Shown here in pieces: positions 1 to 4,602 of a stretch of DNA of 5,324 bases. The first letter of the stretch is position 1. Every line of letters begins with the position of its first letter. The stretch comes from Dehalococcoidia bacterium (GTDB taxonomy: Bacteria; Chloroflexota; Dehalococcoidia; GIF9; AB-539-J10). The stretch covers positions 1 through 5,324 of the forward strand of contig JAUVYD010000121.1 of assembly GCA_030603265.1 (NCBI GenBank), given 5' to 3'. Under the pieces are notes generated by a model. It ran no database searches and had not been told where the DNA came from. It was given only the letters and a program-made list of their open reading frames with translations. The position numbers and the translations under genes are program-made.

Positions 1-665
1 GCCTCCGGAGCGCCCCTGTACTCCGGATGGGCTACGAACGCACGCAACACCACACCGGTGCACCAATGGGAGAAGGGCTCGGATCGGTCAGGCTGTATCG
101 TCTCCTCAGCCAAGAACACGTCCTTGATGCGATCCGACCCCTTTGCGGCGCCGGTTCTTGCGGGGACGGCCCAGCCACCGTCGGCCTGCCGCATCGACAG
201 TAACCAGGCAAACCCCCCGTGCATGCGAGGGTCATCCTGGTAGCCAGCCTTGATCAGGAGCTCCATGATGCCTGCGCTGTAGTTGGGGCTATACTGATTG
301 CGGTAGATCCCTCGAAAGTCGCCTTCTTGGGTCTGGAAGGTGAAAAGGAAGCCGGCTGCATTCCGTATGGCCGGATGTGCCTTGGTGAAGCCGTACTTCT
401 CCACAAGCTCGATCAGCATCTTGTAGGTCTGCAATTTGTCGTAGTTGCGCTGCGAGCGAATGTCTTTCTTGCCGCTCGGATACTTCCAGGAACCATCCTC
501 CCGCTGCTTCTTGAGGATCTTCGCCACGCGTGGCAGTTCCCACAGCCTGTCCGCTGGTTCCACTTCTTCGTCCAACAGTTCTCGCCTGACGAAGTATCGA
601 AGCGCCTCATTGGTTGAGGCCTGAAGTACTGGCAGAGGATCGACCTTGAGGTGATGTACCCACAT
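1..665 (-). CDS. alpha/alpha-toroid (prenyltransferase/squalene-cyclase-like) protein, 3' end beyond window
   Basis: The minus-strand frame is open from ATG 665 to the left edge, giving 221 codons with no stop, so the C-terminus lies outside the window. The N-terminus (residues 1-30, with DPLPVLQ followed by ALRYFVRREL) resembles the helical lead-in of Chloroflexota toroid proteins. Three repeats then carry a Q-x-x-D/E-G-x-W/F core: QREDGSW at 54-60, QTQEGDF at 111-117 and QADGGW at 160-165, with SHWCTG at 199-204. These resemble the QW-type repeats of squalene cyclases and prenyltransferase beta subunits, which build an alpha/alpha barrel. No zinc-binding set or DxDD motif is visible in the part present, so substrate and reaction are unknown. 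Start: ATG 665 is favoured, GTG 671 is an alternative, and no strong ribosome-binding site lies close by. The frame stays open upstream to about position 860. A truncated paralogue lies at 1938-2153; 7 of 10 differences between the copies within the coding part are synonymous, which supports this frame as real. Confidence -1.
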   Translation of the reverse strand, partial: MWVHHLKVDPLPVLQASTNEALRYFVRRELLDEEVEPADRLWELPRVAKILKKQREDGSWKYPSGKKDIRSQRNYDKLQTYKMLIELVEKYGFTKAHPAIRNAAGFLFTFQTQEGDFRGIYRNQYSPNYSAGIMELLIKAGYQDDPRMHGGFAWLLSMRQADGGWAVPARTGAAKGSDRIKDVFLAEETIQPDRSEPFSHWCTGVVLRAFVAHPEYRGAPE

Positions 666-800
666 CGTCACAGTCGGCCAGTCCGCCTTCCTGAAGGCGC
701 CAGCGTGCTCTCCTCTAAGATGAACCCAGGCATGCGTATCATGTAGTCCAGAGTAACGTCTGTTAGCCCACGCAGGGTGGGTACGAGGATGGGCACTGTC
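525..800. repeat. duplicated block, copy A (partner 2013-2288)
   Basis: These 276 bp match 2013-2288 in the same orientation with 14 mismatches (about 95% identity) and no gaps. The block covers the first 47 codons of the toroid gene plus about 135 bp upstream of its ATG. Mismatches are uneven: 6 in the 200 bp at 601-800, all transitions, against 8 in the 76 bp at 525-600, including five transversions. Identity stops abruptly at both ends. Confidence -1.
668..796 (-). CDS. possible 42-residue leader ORF before the toroid gene
   Basis: A GTG-started frame of 43 codons ends with TGA at 668-670, two bases before the toroid ATG at 665, an arrangement suited to translational coupling. It is intact in the duplicate too (2156-2284). 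The residues begin with PILVPTLRGL. Three of the four differences between the copies are amino-acid changing in this frame, whereas two are silent in the frame of the toroid gene extended upstream, so the alternative is that this stretch belongs to an N-terminal extension of the toroid protein. No ribosome-binding site is visible before the GTG. Weak call. Confidence -1.
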   Translation of the reverse strand: MPILVPTLRGLTDVTLDYMIRMPGFILEESTLAPSGRRTGRL

Positions 801-835
801 GAGACTTACGACGCGACGAAACAGCCACTGATCTA

Positions 836-952
836 TCAGCAGAGGGTGACCTTGGGGTTCCGTAGCCCCTTGGGGTCACGGATGGTGACATCGACGCCAC
901 ACTTTCTGTGCTCCGCGCGGCTCCACAACGCTCTGCCGGTGGGCAGACGCAC
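836..952 (-). CDS. possible 38-residue ORF, or frameshifted tail of the preceding small ORF
   Basis: After the TGA of the 56-residue ORF at 954-956, another minus-strand frame opens at GTG 952 and runs to TGA 836-838. Its composition looks protein-like, with RLPTGRALWSRAEHRK early and VDVTIRDPKGLRNPKVTL near the end. There is no ribosome-binding site of its own. The simplest alternative is one protein of about 95 residues broken by a frameshift near 953. No family was recognised. Confidence -1.
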   Translation of the reverse strand: MRLPTGRALWSRAEHRKCGVDVTIRDPKGLRNPKVTLC

Positions 953-953
953 G

Positions 954-1124
954 TCAAGTCTGCTCTAGCGTGGCGAGTGTCCTGTCGAAGCTCTCCAAGT
1001 CCTCGCGCAGGAGCATCGACTCCCACTGCTGGCCTCCTCCACGGTGCAGTCTGCGCGCGAAATCTAGCAGCTCCATTTGGGGCATGTGAAGCGAGGTCGG
1101 CTTCGTGCCCGCGGCGGTAGTCAC
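954..1124 (-). CDS. small hypothetical protein, 56 residues
   Basis: GTG 1124 overlaps the TGA of the upstream exported-protein gene (1121-1123) in a GTGA junction, the usual signature of coupled translation. ATG 1085 is an alternative start giving 43 residues. The protein is charged and predicted helical, with ELLDFARRLHRGG in the middle and REDLESFDRTLATLEQT at the C-terminus; there is no signal peptide or membrane segment. The beginning of this ORF and its overlap with the upstream stop are duplicated at 1828-1861, so the junction is older than the duplication. Function unknown. The next ORF (836-952) may be its frameshifted continuation. Confidence -1.
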   Translation of the reverse strand: MTTAAGTKPTSLHMPQMELLDFARRLHRGGGQQWESMLLREDLESFDRTLATLEQT

Positions 1125-1164
1125 TGTGTGTCTTCCTTCAGATAGAAGGCCATGCGGTCGTCGA
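1091..1164. repeat. second duplicated block, copy A (partner 1828-1901)
   Basis: These 74 bp match 1828-1901 in the same orientation with 8 mismatches (about 89% identity) and no gaps. The block covers the last 14 codons of the exported protein, its stop codon and the first codons of the small ORF. The match ends sharply at 1164. Confidence -1.
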
Positions 1165-1768
1165 TGGCGATGAGGATGCGCTCGAGGTCTTCGAGTGTCA
1201 TGTGGGCCATCTTCGCGGTGAATTCTGAGATGTACTCCTCATACTGGGCCACGGCGGTGCAGATGCGCATCCGGGGGACCGACGCAAATGGCTCAATCTC
1301 ACCACAAGCGAACTTGAAGCGGTCAGCAACTGGACTCTCGTACGTCCATTCGTCAGGTACTGTCCACGGCGTTACCATGTACCGATTCGAGAAGTCGCGC
1401 TCAGCAAAATCTGAGTCGAACGCACGAGCAGCTGCCGGTTCGTTTATGTACCTGAACACAGCGTGCTGTGCGCCGTCCGAACAATGCTGAGAGCCTTCTG
1501 GACAGAATATCACAGACAGGAAGTACATTTCGCCCCGTTCGCTGCCTATATGCTCCGGCGGGGGCACCGGGCCGATGCCGAGCTCCCACTGTTGAGGAAA
1601 GACGGACACATCTATCATCAGGTCATACATATCCAGGGGTGGTGTTCGTGTCGCGCAGCACACGCCTAGCGCGCTCAAAGCCGTCAGCCCCGCGCAGGCG
1701 AACAGCAGGGCGACGCACGAGAATGCCATGCACCCGGCGCAACCGAGGACGGCCTTGTCAATCGTCAC
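1121..1768 (-). CDS. membrane-anchored exported protein of unknown function
   Basis: The 215-residue ORF starts at GTG 1768; the sequence just upstream reads GAGGAG-CCG-GTG, a good but close ribosome-binding site. Residues 6-40 form a hydrophobic, Cys-rich segment (LLFACAGLTALSALGVCC), either an uncleaved anchor or a lipoprotein-like signal; neither LFAC nor LGVC is a textbook lipobox. The rest is soluble and probably outside the cell: an aromatic- and acid-rich domain with four cysteines (C89, C96, C155, C170) that could pair as two disulphides, and a helical C-terminus (residues 175-212). No catalytic motif or known family was recognised. Its stop overlaps the GTG of the 56-residue ORF, so the two are probably co-transcribed and coupled. 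A duplicate of its last 14 codons lies at 1858-1901. Confidence -1.
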   Translation of the reverse strand: MTIDKAVLGCAGCMAFSCVALLFACAGLTALSALGVCCATRTPPLDMYDLMIDVSVFPQQWELGIGPVPPPEHIGSERGEMYFLSVIFCPEGSQHCSDGAQHAVFRYINEPAAARAFDSDFAERDFSNRYMVTPWTVPDEWTYESPVADRFKFACGEIEPFASVPRMRICTAVAQYEEYISEFTAKMAHMTLEDLERILIAIDDRMAFYLKEDTQ

Positions 1769-1783
1769 CGGCTCCTCATTGCG

Positions 1784-1861
1784 TCATCCTGTGCATTGGG
1801 ATTCGTCAGACGATGGAGATGCGGCTCGCGATGTCAGCTTCGTGCCCAAGGCGGTAGTCAC
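1784..1861 (-). pseudogene. broken copy of the 56-residue small ORF
   Basis: GTG 1861 overlaps a TGA at 1858-1860 exactly as in the intact junction at 1121-1124. The first ten residues (MTTALGTKLT against MTTAAGTKPT) match the intact small protein. The similarity then ends and the frame closes at 1784-1786 after 25 residues. It is read as a remnant. Confidence -1.
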
Positions 1862-1901
1862 TTTGTGTCTTCCTTCGGGTAGAAGGCCATGCGCTCGTCG
1901 A
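1828..1901. repeat. second duplicated block, copy B (partner 1091-1164)
   Basis: Direct repeat of 1091-1164, 66 of 74 bases identical, containing the end of one gene, its GTGA overlap and the start of the next. Confidence -1.
1858..1901 (-). pseudogene. C-terminal remnant of a second copy of the exported protein
   Basis: The minus-strand frame reads DERMAFYPKEDTK before TGA 1858-1860, against DDRMAFYLKEDTQ at the end of the intact gene (1121-1768). Upstream of 1901 the similarity disappears and a stop closes the frame near 2009, so only the tail survives. Confidence -1.
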
Positions 1902-1937
1902 AATGCATCATACCAGATGCGGTAACAGGGGGCAAGG

Positions 1938-2153
1938 CTATTTCGGAAAGCCAAGACAACGGGACGTTGGGTTGACAGCAGACTGGATGAAGGTGCTGTT
2001 TTCTGGATCATGCACGCGGGGAAGCTCCCACAACCTGTCGGCTGGTTCCTCTTCTTCATCCAACAGGTCTCGCCTGACGAAGTATCGAAGCGCCTCATTG
2101 GCTGAGGCCTGAAGTACTGGTAGAGGATCGACCTTGAGGTGATGTACCCACAT
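1938..2153 (-). pseudogene. truncated second copy of the toroid protein gene
   Basis: From ATG 2153 the frame repeats the first 47 residues of the toroid protein at 1-665 (through RLWELPRV) with three amino-acid changes (T/A, E/D and V/E). At about 2012 the similarity stops where the intact copy continues into its first QW-type repeat. The frame runs on through 24 unrelated residues to a stop at 1938-1940. None of the three Q-x-x-D/E-G-x-W repeats remains, so no toroid could form. It is a remnant left by deletion or recombination. Confidence -1.
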
Positions 2154-2288
2154 CGTCACAGTCGGCCAGCCCGCCTTCCTGAAGGCGCCAGCGTGCTCTC
2201 CTCTAAGATGAACCCAGGCATGCGTATCGTGTAGTCCAGAGTAGCGTCTGTTAGCCCACGCAGGGTGGGTACGAGGATGGGCACCGTC
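2013..2288. repeat. duplicated block, copy B (partner 525-800)
   Basis: Direct repeat of 525-800, 262 of 276 bases identical and ungapped. It includes the start of the truncated toroid copy and the region before it, with the possible 42-residue leader ORF at 2156-2284. Confidence -1.
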
Positions 2289-2403
2289 GTGACGGTGAGA
2301 GGCGTCTGGGCATCGCCGGCCAGGCGCCCCCTACGGAGCCGGAGGCGCTAAGTCGCGTGCGATTGCTTGGCCACCTTCAGACTCGTGGTTCCAGAGTTGA
2401 CGA

Positions 2404-2508
2404 TCACTCAAACGTCATGTTATGCTGACTCGCGAAGCGGTCTTGGCCGAAGATGCCGTGATGGCTCACATTCCAGTGGATGACGCAGCGTTGCTCTTCG
2501 GTGTTCAT
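2404..2508 (-). CDS. doubtful 34-residue ORF in a gene-poor stretch
   Basis: The stretch 2302-2544 between the duplicated block and the hydrolase holds no convincing gene, RNA or terminator. The only ORF with acceptable composition runs from ATG 2508 to TGA 2404-2406 (MNTEEQRCVIHWNVSHHG at its start). It lacks a ribosome-binding site and any recognised family. It is listed so that the region is not left blank and may be chance. Confidence -1.
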   Translation of the reverse strand: MNTEEQRCVIHWNVSHHGIFGQDRFASQHNMTFE

Positions 2509-2544
2509 TGCTGTCGCACAGGGAAAGCTGACTCCACACTAGTA

Positions 2545-2700
2545 TCAGCGGCGGGCCACCTCCAGTATCATCTGGATCAACGCCTCGCGGTCGGGACCCG
2601 AGAATGGAATCTGCCAATCCGCCTCACCCAGTAGCGTCTGTGTGGCATCATACCCCGCGTTCACCAGGGCCTCGTGGTACTCAACGGCCCTCTCGATCTA
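2545..2700 (-). pseudogene. C-terminal part of the hydrolase cut off by an in-frame amber codon
   Basis: Directly after TAG 2698-2700, and in the same frame as the hydrolase, 50 codons run to TGA 2545-2547. They look like the normal end of this fold: IERAVEYHEALVNAGYD is the helix following the acid loop, LLGEADWQIPFSGP lies where the catalytic-His loop is expected, and a final helix EALIQMILEVARR closes the protein. In relatives a His usually follows the Ala-Asp of that loop; here it is Trp. There is no start signal at the head of this piece, so it would be made only by read-through. Confidence -1.
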
Positions 2701-3483
2701 GCTTGGGGTGGCCATTCCCCCATGGACAAGATGAACCAGAAGGCTCGGATTCCTGCCGATGAGGCCGAAGGGACTGGTCAATTCCCACAACTCAGGGTCT
2801 GATTCACTAAGACGCTCGTAGAAGTGGAAGTCTCCACCATACCCGATGAATGTGTCCACATGGGCAGAGTCCCCGGCCGCCAGGCAGTCCGTTTGCGGAG
2901 GTGGACCTCCCCGGTTGGAGGCGAACTCCTCCCACAACTGCTGTAAGTCGTCTCCGATCAACGCCGTGTCCAGTCCTGCATATCCATGGCCGAACACCGT
3001 TACCGTCCCTCCATCGCCCCCATAGTCCGCAGCGCTCTCCCGAACGAAGCGGACTCCGCAGGCCCATGACTCGTAGACCTCGAGGAGATCCATGCCGTTG
3101 TTCTCAACGCACTCGTAAAGCGTCGAACACGGCGAACGCCTTTCCGGGACGAAGACCACCGTCCCCCGCCCGGCAAGCTCGTCGGCGAAAGACGTGTATA
3201 TCGTGTTGTCCTTGGATTGGAAGCCTCCGTGGTTGACAACCACAACTGGCCAGGGCCCCGGCTCAGTGGGCGCGTATACGTCGAGCTTCTGAACAGGCGC
3301 GTCCGGTTGCAGCAGCGTCACGTACTCGACGTCTTTGGTCACCTCCACTGTGTAGCTGGGTGTTGGTTGCACGAATTCCGATGTGCTGGTTGGCGGGACT
3401 GCTGTAGGAGCGGGACCGGCCCCAGGTGCGCAGCCAAGCACCGTAATCAGCACAACTGTGAGTACCAGTAAGAGCCCTTTCAT
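2698..3483 (-). CDS. lipoprotein with alpha/beta-hydrolase fold, catalytically inactive by motif, truncated
   Basis: The start is ATG 3483, preceded by AGGAGG six bases upstream; the frame is open ten codons further but that start has no such site. Residues 1-18 are a lipoprotein signal ending in the lipobox VLGC (Cys18), followed by a Thr/Pro/Ala-rich linker to about residue 43, so the protein should be a membrane-attached extracytoplasmic lipoprotein. The hydrolase domain starts near residue 60; VVVNHGGF at 81-88 supplies an oxyanion-hole HGG. Key positions are altered: the nucleophile elbow reads GHGYAG (165-170), with Gly167 where G-x-S-x-G needs Ser, and HGGMAT (254-259) has Ala258 where the acid is expected. 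The frame ends at TAG after 261 residues, before the His loop, and continues in phase beyond (2545-2697). The family normally hydrolyses esters or related bonds; this copy probably does not. It could be a pseudogene or a retained non-catalytic lipoprotein. Confidence -1.
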   Translation of the reverse strand: MKGLLLVLTVVLITVLGCAPGAGPAPTAVPPTSTSEFVQPTPSYTVEVTKDVEYVTLLQPDAPVQKLDVYAPTEPGPWPVVVVNHGGFQSKDNTIYTSFADELAGRGTVVFVPERRSPCSTLYECVENNGMDLLEVYESWACGVRFVRESAADYGGDGGTVTVFGHGYAGLDTALIGDDLQQLWEEFASNRGGPPPQTDCLAAGDSAHVDTFIGYGGDFHFYERLSESDPELWELTSPFGLIGRNPSLLVHLVHGGMATPS

Positions 3484-3489
3484 AGATGT

Positions 3490-3495
3490 CCTCCT
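3490..3495 (-). promoter_or_regulatory. ribosome-binding site of the hydrolase lipoprotein
   Basis: The minus strand reads AGGAGG, then six bases, then ATG 3483. This perfect Shine-Dalgarno decides the start in favour of 3483 over 3513 and matches the position of the signal peptide. Confidence -1.
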
Positions 3496-3522
3496 TCTTC
3501 TTACACCTTGCATTCCTGCCTG

Positions 3523-3765
3523 CTAAGGATCGTCACGTGTGAGTATCACCTTCTTCCAGCTTTCAAGGTCTGTCAGCAGGTTGAGATAGGAGGATGGCCC
3601 CATGGGGCATCCTTTGAACCGAGTCTCGTCACGCTGAACGAAAGCTGCCAAGCAAGTACCTGTGGTATCGTGAGTGAAACCAATAGATTGATCGTTGATG
3701 TTCTCATCGAATACGAATGAACCATCAGCTATATCTGACCCAGTTATGTCATTTCTGGAGGACAA
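3523..3765 (-). CDS. hypothetical protein, probably 5'-truncated (80 residues)
   Basis: The frame runs from TTG 3765 (a TAG lies four codons further upstream) to TAG 3523-3525. The only Met after the start is internal (PMGPS), and there is no ribosome-binding site before the TTG, so this is more likely the surviving end of a longer gene than a complete one. The composition is protein-like: GSFVFDENINDQSIGFTHD, then CLAAFVQRDE, GCPMGPSSYLNLL and a C-terminal WKKVILTRDDP. No family was recognised. It ends 39 bp before the hydrolase lipoprotein start on the same strand, so the two could share a transcript. Confidence -1.
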   Translation of the reverse strand: MSSRNDITGSDIADGSFVFDENINDQSIGFTHDTTGTCLAAFVQRDETRFKGCPMGPSSYLNLLTDLESWKKVILTRDDP

Positions 3766-3975
3766 GAAAGCAGCCGCCTAGCTAACACTTCAACAGAGCT
3801 TCTCTGCAGAAGCAGTCTGAACACATGGCCATAAAAAGTATGTCTGTAGAGGCACCCATAGCTTGCATGTTCCAGTGATTCCCTGTGTGATGTCGCCTGG
3901 TGCGGCTCTGCAGAACCACGTGATATTGTGTCACAGATCCGTCCCTTGAGCAACCCCTGATTTCGGAAGACTCGC
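3766..3975. other. non-coding stretch between the leftward genes and the recombinase remnant
   Basis: No supported gene is seen on either strand in these 210 bp. Two small inverted repeats occur: GCTTCT-CTGC-AGAAGC at 3798-3813, without a T-run on either side, and GTGA-N7-TCAC at 3920-3934, about 42 bp before the recombinase ATG. If the recombinase was once functional this is where its promoter, and the attachment site of an integron, would be expected. Neither could be recognised by eye. Confidence -1.
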
Positions 3976-4146
3976 ATGACACAACGACCCAAGAAGCTGC
4001 TCGACCGCGTCCGCGACGCAATTCGGCTCAAGCACTATGCCGACAGCACTGAGAAGACCTACGTCTACCGGGCTAGCCGCTTTGTCCTCTATCATATCGA
4101 ACGGCCTCCGCTGAAGATGGGTGAGAAGGCAATGGCTAGCAGATAG
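3976..4146 (+). pseudogene. N-terminal fragment of an integron-integrase-like tyrosine recombinase
   Basis: ATG 3976, with GGAAGA six bases upstream, opens a 56-codon frame ending at TAG 4144-4146. The residues MTQRPKKLLDRVRDAIRLKHY, then STEKTYVYRASRFVLYH, then KMGEK match the pattern of the N-terminal SAM-like (core-binding) domain of IntI/XerC-type recombinases, including the RLKHY-x-x-x-TEKTYV signature common in integron integrases. Complete members have over 300 residues. Everything after the second or third helix is missing, including the catalytic domain with its R-H-R-Y residues, and the downstream bases show no continuation in any frame. It therefore cannot recombine DNA; at most it could bind DNA weakly. 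It is the only supported plus-strand gene in the window and lies between divergent leftward blocks. Identification of the domain is confident; assignment to the integron subgroup is less so. Confidence -1.
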
Positions 4147-4207
4147 TCGAGGTTGCATTCGGAGCGAACGGCGGGTGGTCCTCAGTGATGCTGCGTGTGC
4201 AAGCGGC

Positions 4208-4237
4208 GAGGGCCTGGATCGGGTCGTCTAGGCCCTC
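4208..4237. terminator. inverted repeat, possible terminator of the leftward operon
   Basis: GAGGGCCT (4208-4215) and AGGCCCTC (4230-4237) are perfect 8-bp arms around a 14-base loop. The repeat lies just past the stop of the 77-residue membrane protein (4244) for leftward transcription. No T-run follows on either strand, so intrinsic termination is uncertain; an RNA stability element is an alternative. Confidence -1.
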
Positions 4238-4243
4238 TGTGAA

Positions 4244-4477
4244 TCACTTATCGGCCCATCGGCCGATAAGAGCGAAGAAGAGGTACAGTATGGCGATGGC
4301 GCCCGCCCCGGCCAGCAGACAGGGTAACGCTGTCAACATGTTGCCAAGACCGAACAACAAGCCGATCAGGCCACCTCCGACAACCACCAACACGACGAAG
4401 GCGGCGGCCAGCAGCCACAGCTCGTTTCGCTTGCGCAGACCACGGTAGTCAGTCGGAGGTCTTTCCTTGGAATCCAT
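4244..4477 (-). CDS. small two-helix inner-membrane protein, 77 residues
   Basis: ATG 4477 starts a basic, hydrophilic N-terminus (residues 1-19, KERPPTDYRGLRKRN). Two membrane helices follow: about 20-42, very rich in Val, Leu and Gly (ending VVVGGGLIGLL), and about 48-72 (ALPCLLAGAGAIAILYLFF), with a short loop between them and a charged end (GRWADK). By the positive-inside rule the N-terminus should be cytoplasmic. An in-frame GTG at 4501 would add eight residues but brings no hydrophobic or conserved-looking sequence. No family function was recognised. It is the last gene of the leftward reductase operon, and the hairpins at 4208-4270 overlap and follow its end. Confidence -1.
   Translation of the reverse strand: MDSKERPPTDYRGLRKRNELWLLAAAFVVLVVVGGGLIGLLFGLGNMLTALPCLLAGAGAIAILYLFFALIGRWADK
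4247..4270. repeat. perfect 10-bp inverted repeat at the end of the 77-residue gene
   Basis: CTTATCGGCC (4247-4256) and GGCCGATAAG (4261-4270) pair perfectly around a four-base loop. The right arm and loop lie within the last codons of the membrane protein (4244-4477). With the second repeat at 4208-4237 it forms a tandem hairpin pair. A terminator, an RNA-processing signal or a protein site are all possible. Confidence -1.
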
Positions 4478-4501
4478 AGCGCACCCCGAATTGACGCGCA
4501 C

Positions 4502-4600
4502 TCATCCGCCGCTGCCCTGGGGGCCATAGGCACCGAGGGTCACGCCGTGGGACAAGAACCGCTTGTCATCTGGACGAAGTCGACCAGGATCGGGTCTCAC
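4502..4600 (-). CDS. possible 32-residue ORF between the two membrane-protein genes
   Basis: GTG 4600 lies two bases after the stop of the 52-residue gene and about eight bases after a GGAAGG sequence, and runs to TGA 4502-4504. The residues (RPDPGRLRPDDKRFLSHG at the start) are hydrophilic with no recognised family. The following 77-residue gene is in the same frame, with GTG 4501 directly after this TGA, so the stop could also be a nonsense change within a longer N-terminus. Weak call. Confidence -1.
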   Translation of the reverse strand: MRPDPGRLRPDDKRFLSHGVTLGAYGPQGSGG

Positions 4601-4602
4601 GA

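Noticed and set aside
219..617. Plus-strand ORF of 132 residues
   Set aside because: It lies opposite the minus-strand toroid gene, whose frame has repeated QW-type motifs and silent-site divergence from its duplicate. The plus frame has no ribosome-binding site or recognisable feature.
763..1026. Minus-strand ORF of 87 residues
   Set aside because: Arg/Pro/Ser-rich composition typical of an out-of-frame reading; it overlaps the two small ORFs in other minus frames, which have better composition and a coupled start.
1468..1857. Plus-strand ORF of 129 residues
   Set aside because: Arg-rich shadow of the exported-protein gene on the other strand.
1920..1985. GTTGGGT next to CAACG-gga-CGTTG, looking like part of an attC site
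   Set aside because: GTTGGGT fits the core GTTRRRY, but no matching RYYYAAC lies at a usable distance and the arms do not form the expected long imperfect hairpin.
525..2288. Repeat offsets of 737 and 1488 bp suggesting a regular unit of about 740 bp
   Set aside because: The region half-way (about 1340-1540) is the exported-protein gene, with no similarity to the toroid block, so the near-doubling is coincidence.
2850..3236. Plus-strand ORF of 128 residues
   Set aside because: Opposite the hydrolase domain, whose frame has a signal peptide, ribosome-binding site and fold motifs; the plus frame is Pro/Arg-rich.
3230..3242. Perfect palindrome TGGTTG-A-CAACCA
   Set aside because: It falls in codons for the conserved VVNHGG segment of the hydrolase, so coding constraint explains it.
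3920..3934. GTGA-N7-TCAC palindrome, CRP/FNR-like
   Set aside because: The spacer is seven, not six, and the flanking bases do not complete the consensus; one weak site is expected by chance.
3744..4031. Minus-strand ORF of 95 residues across the recombinase start
   Set aside because: Its N-terminal part is the shadow of the recombinase fragment and the remainder has no recognisable feature.
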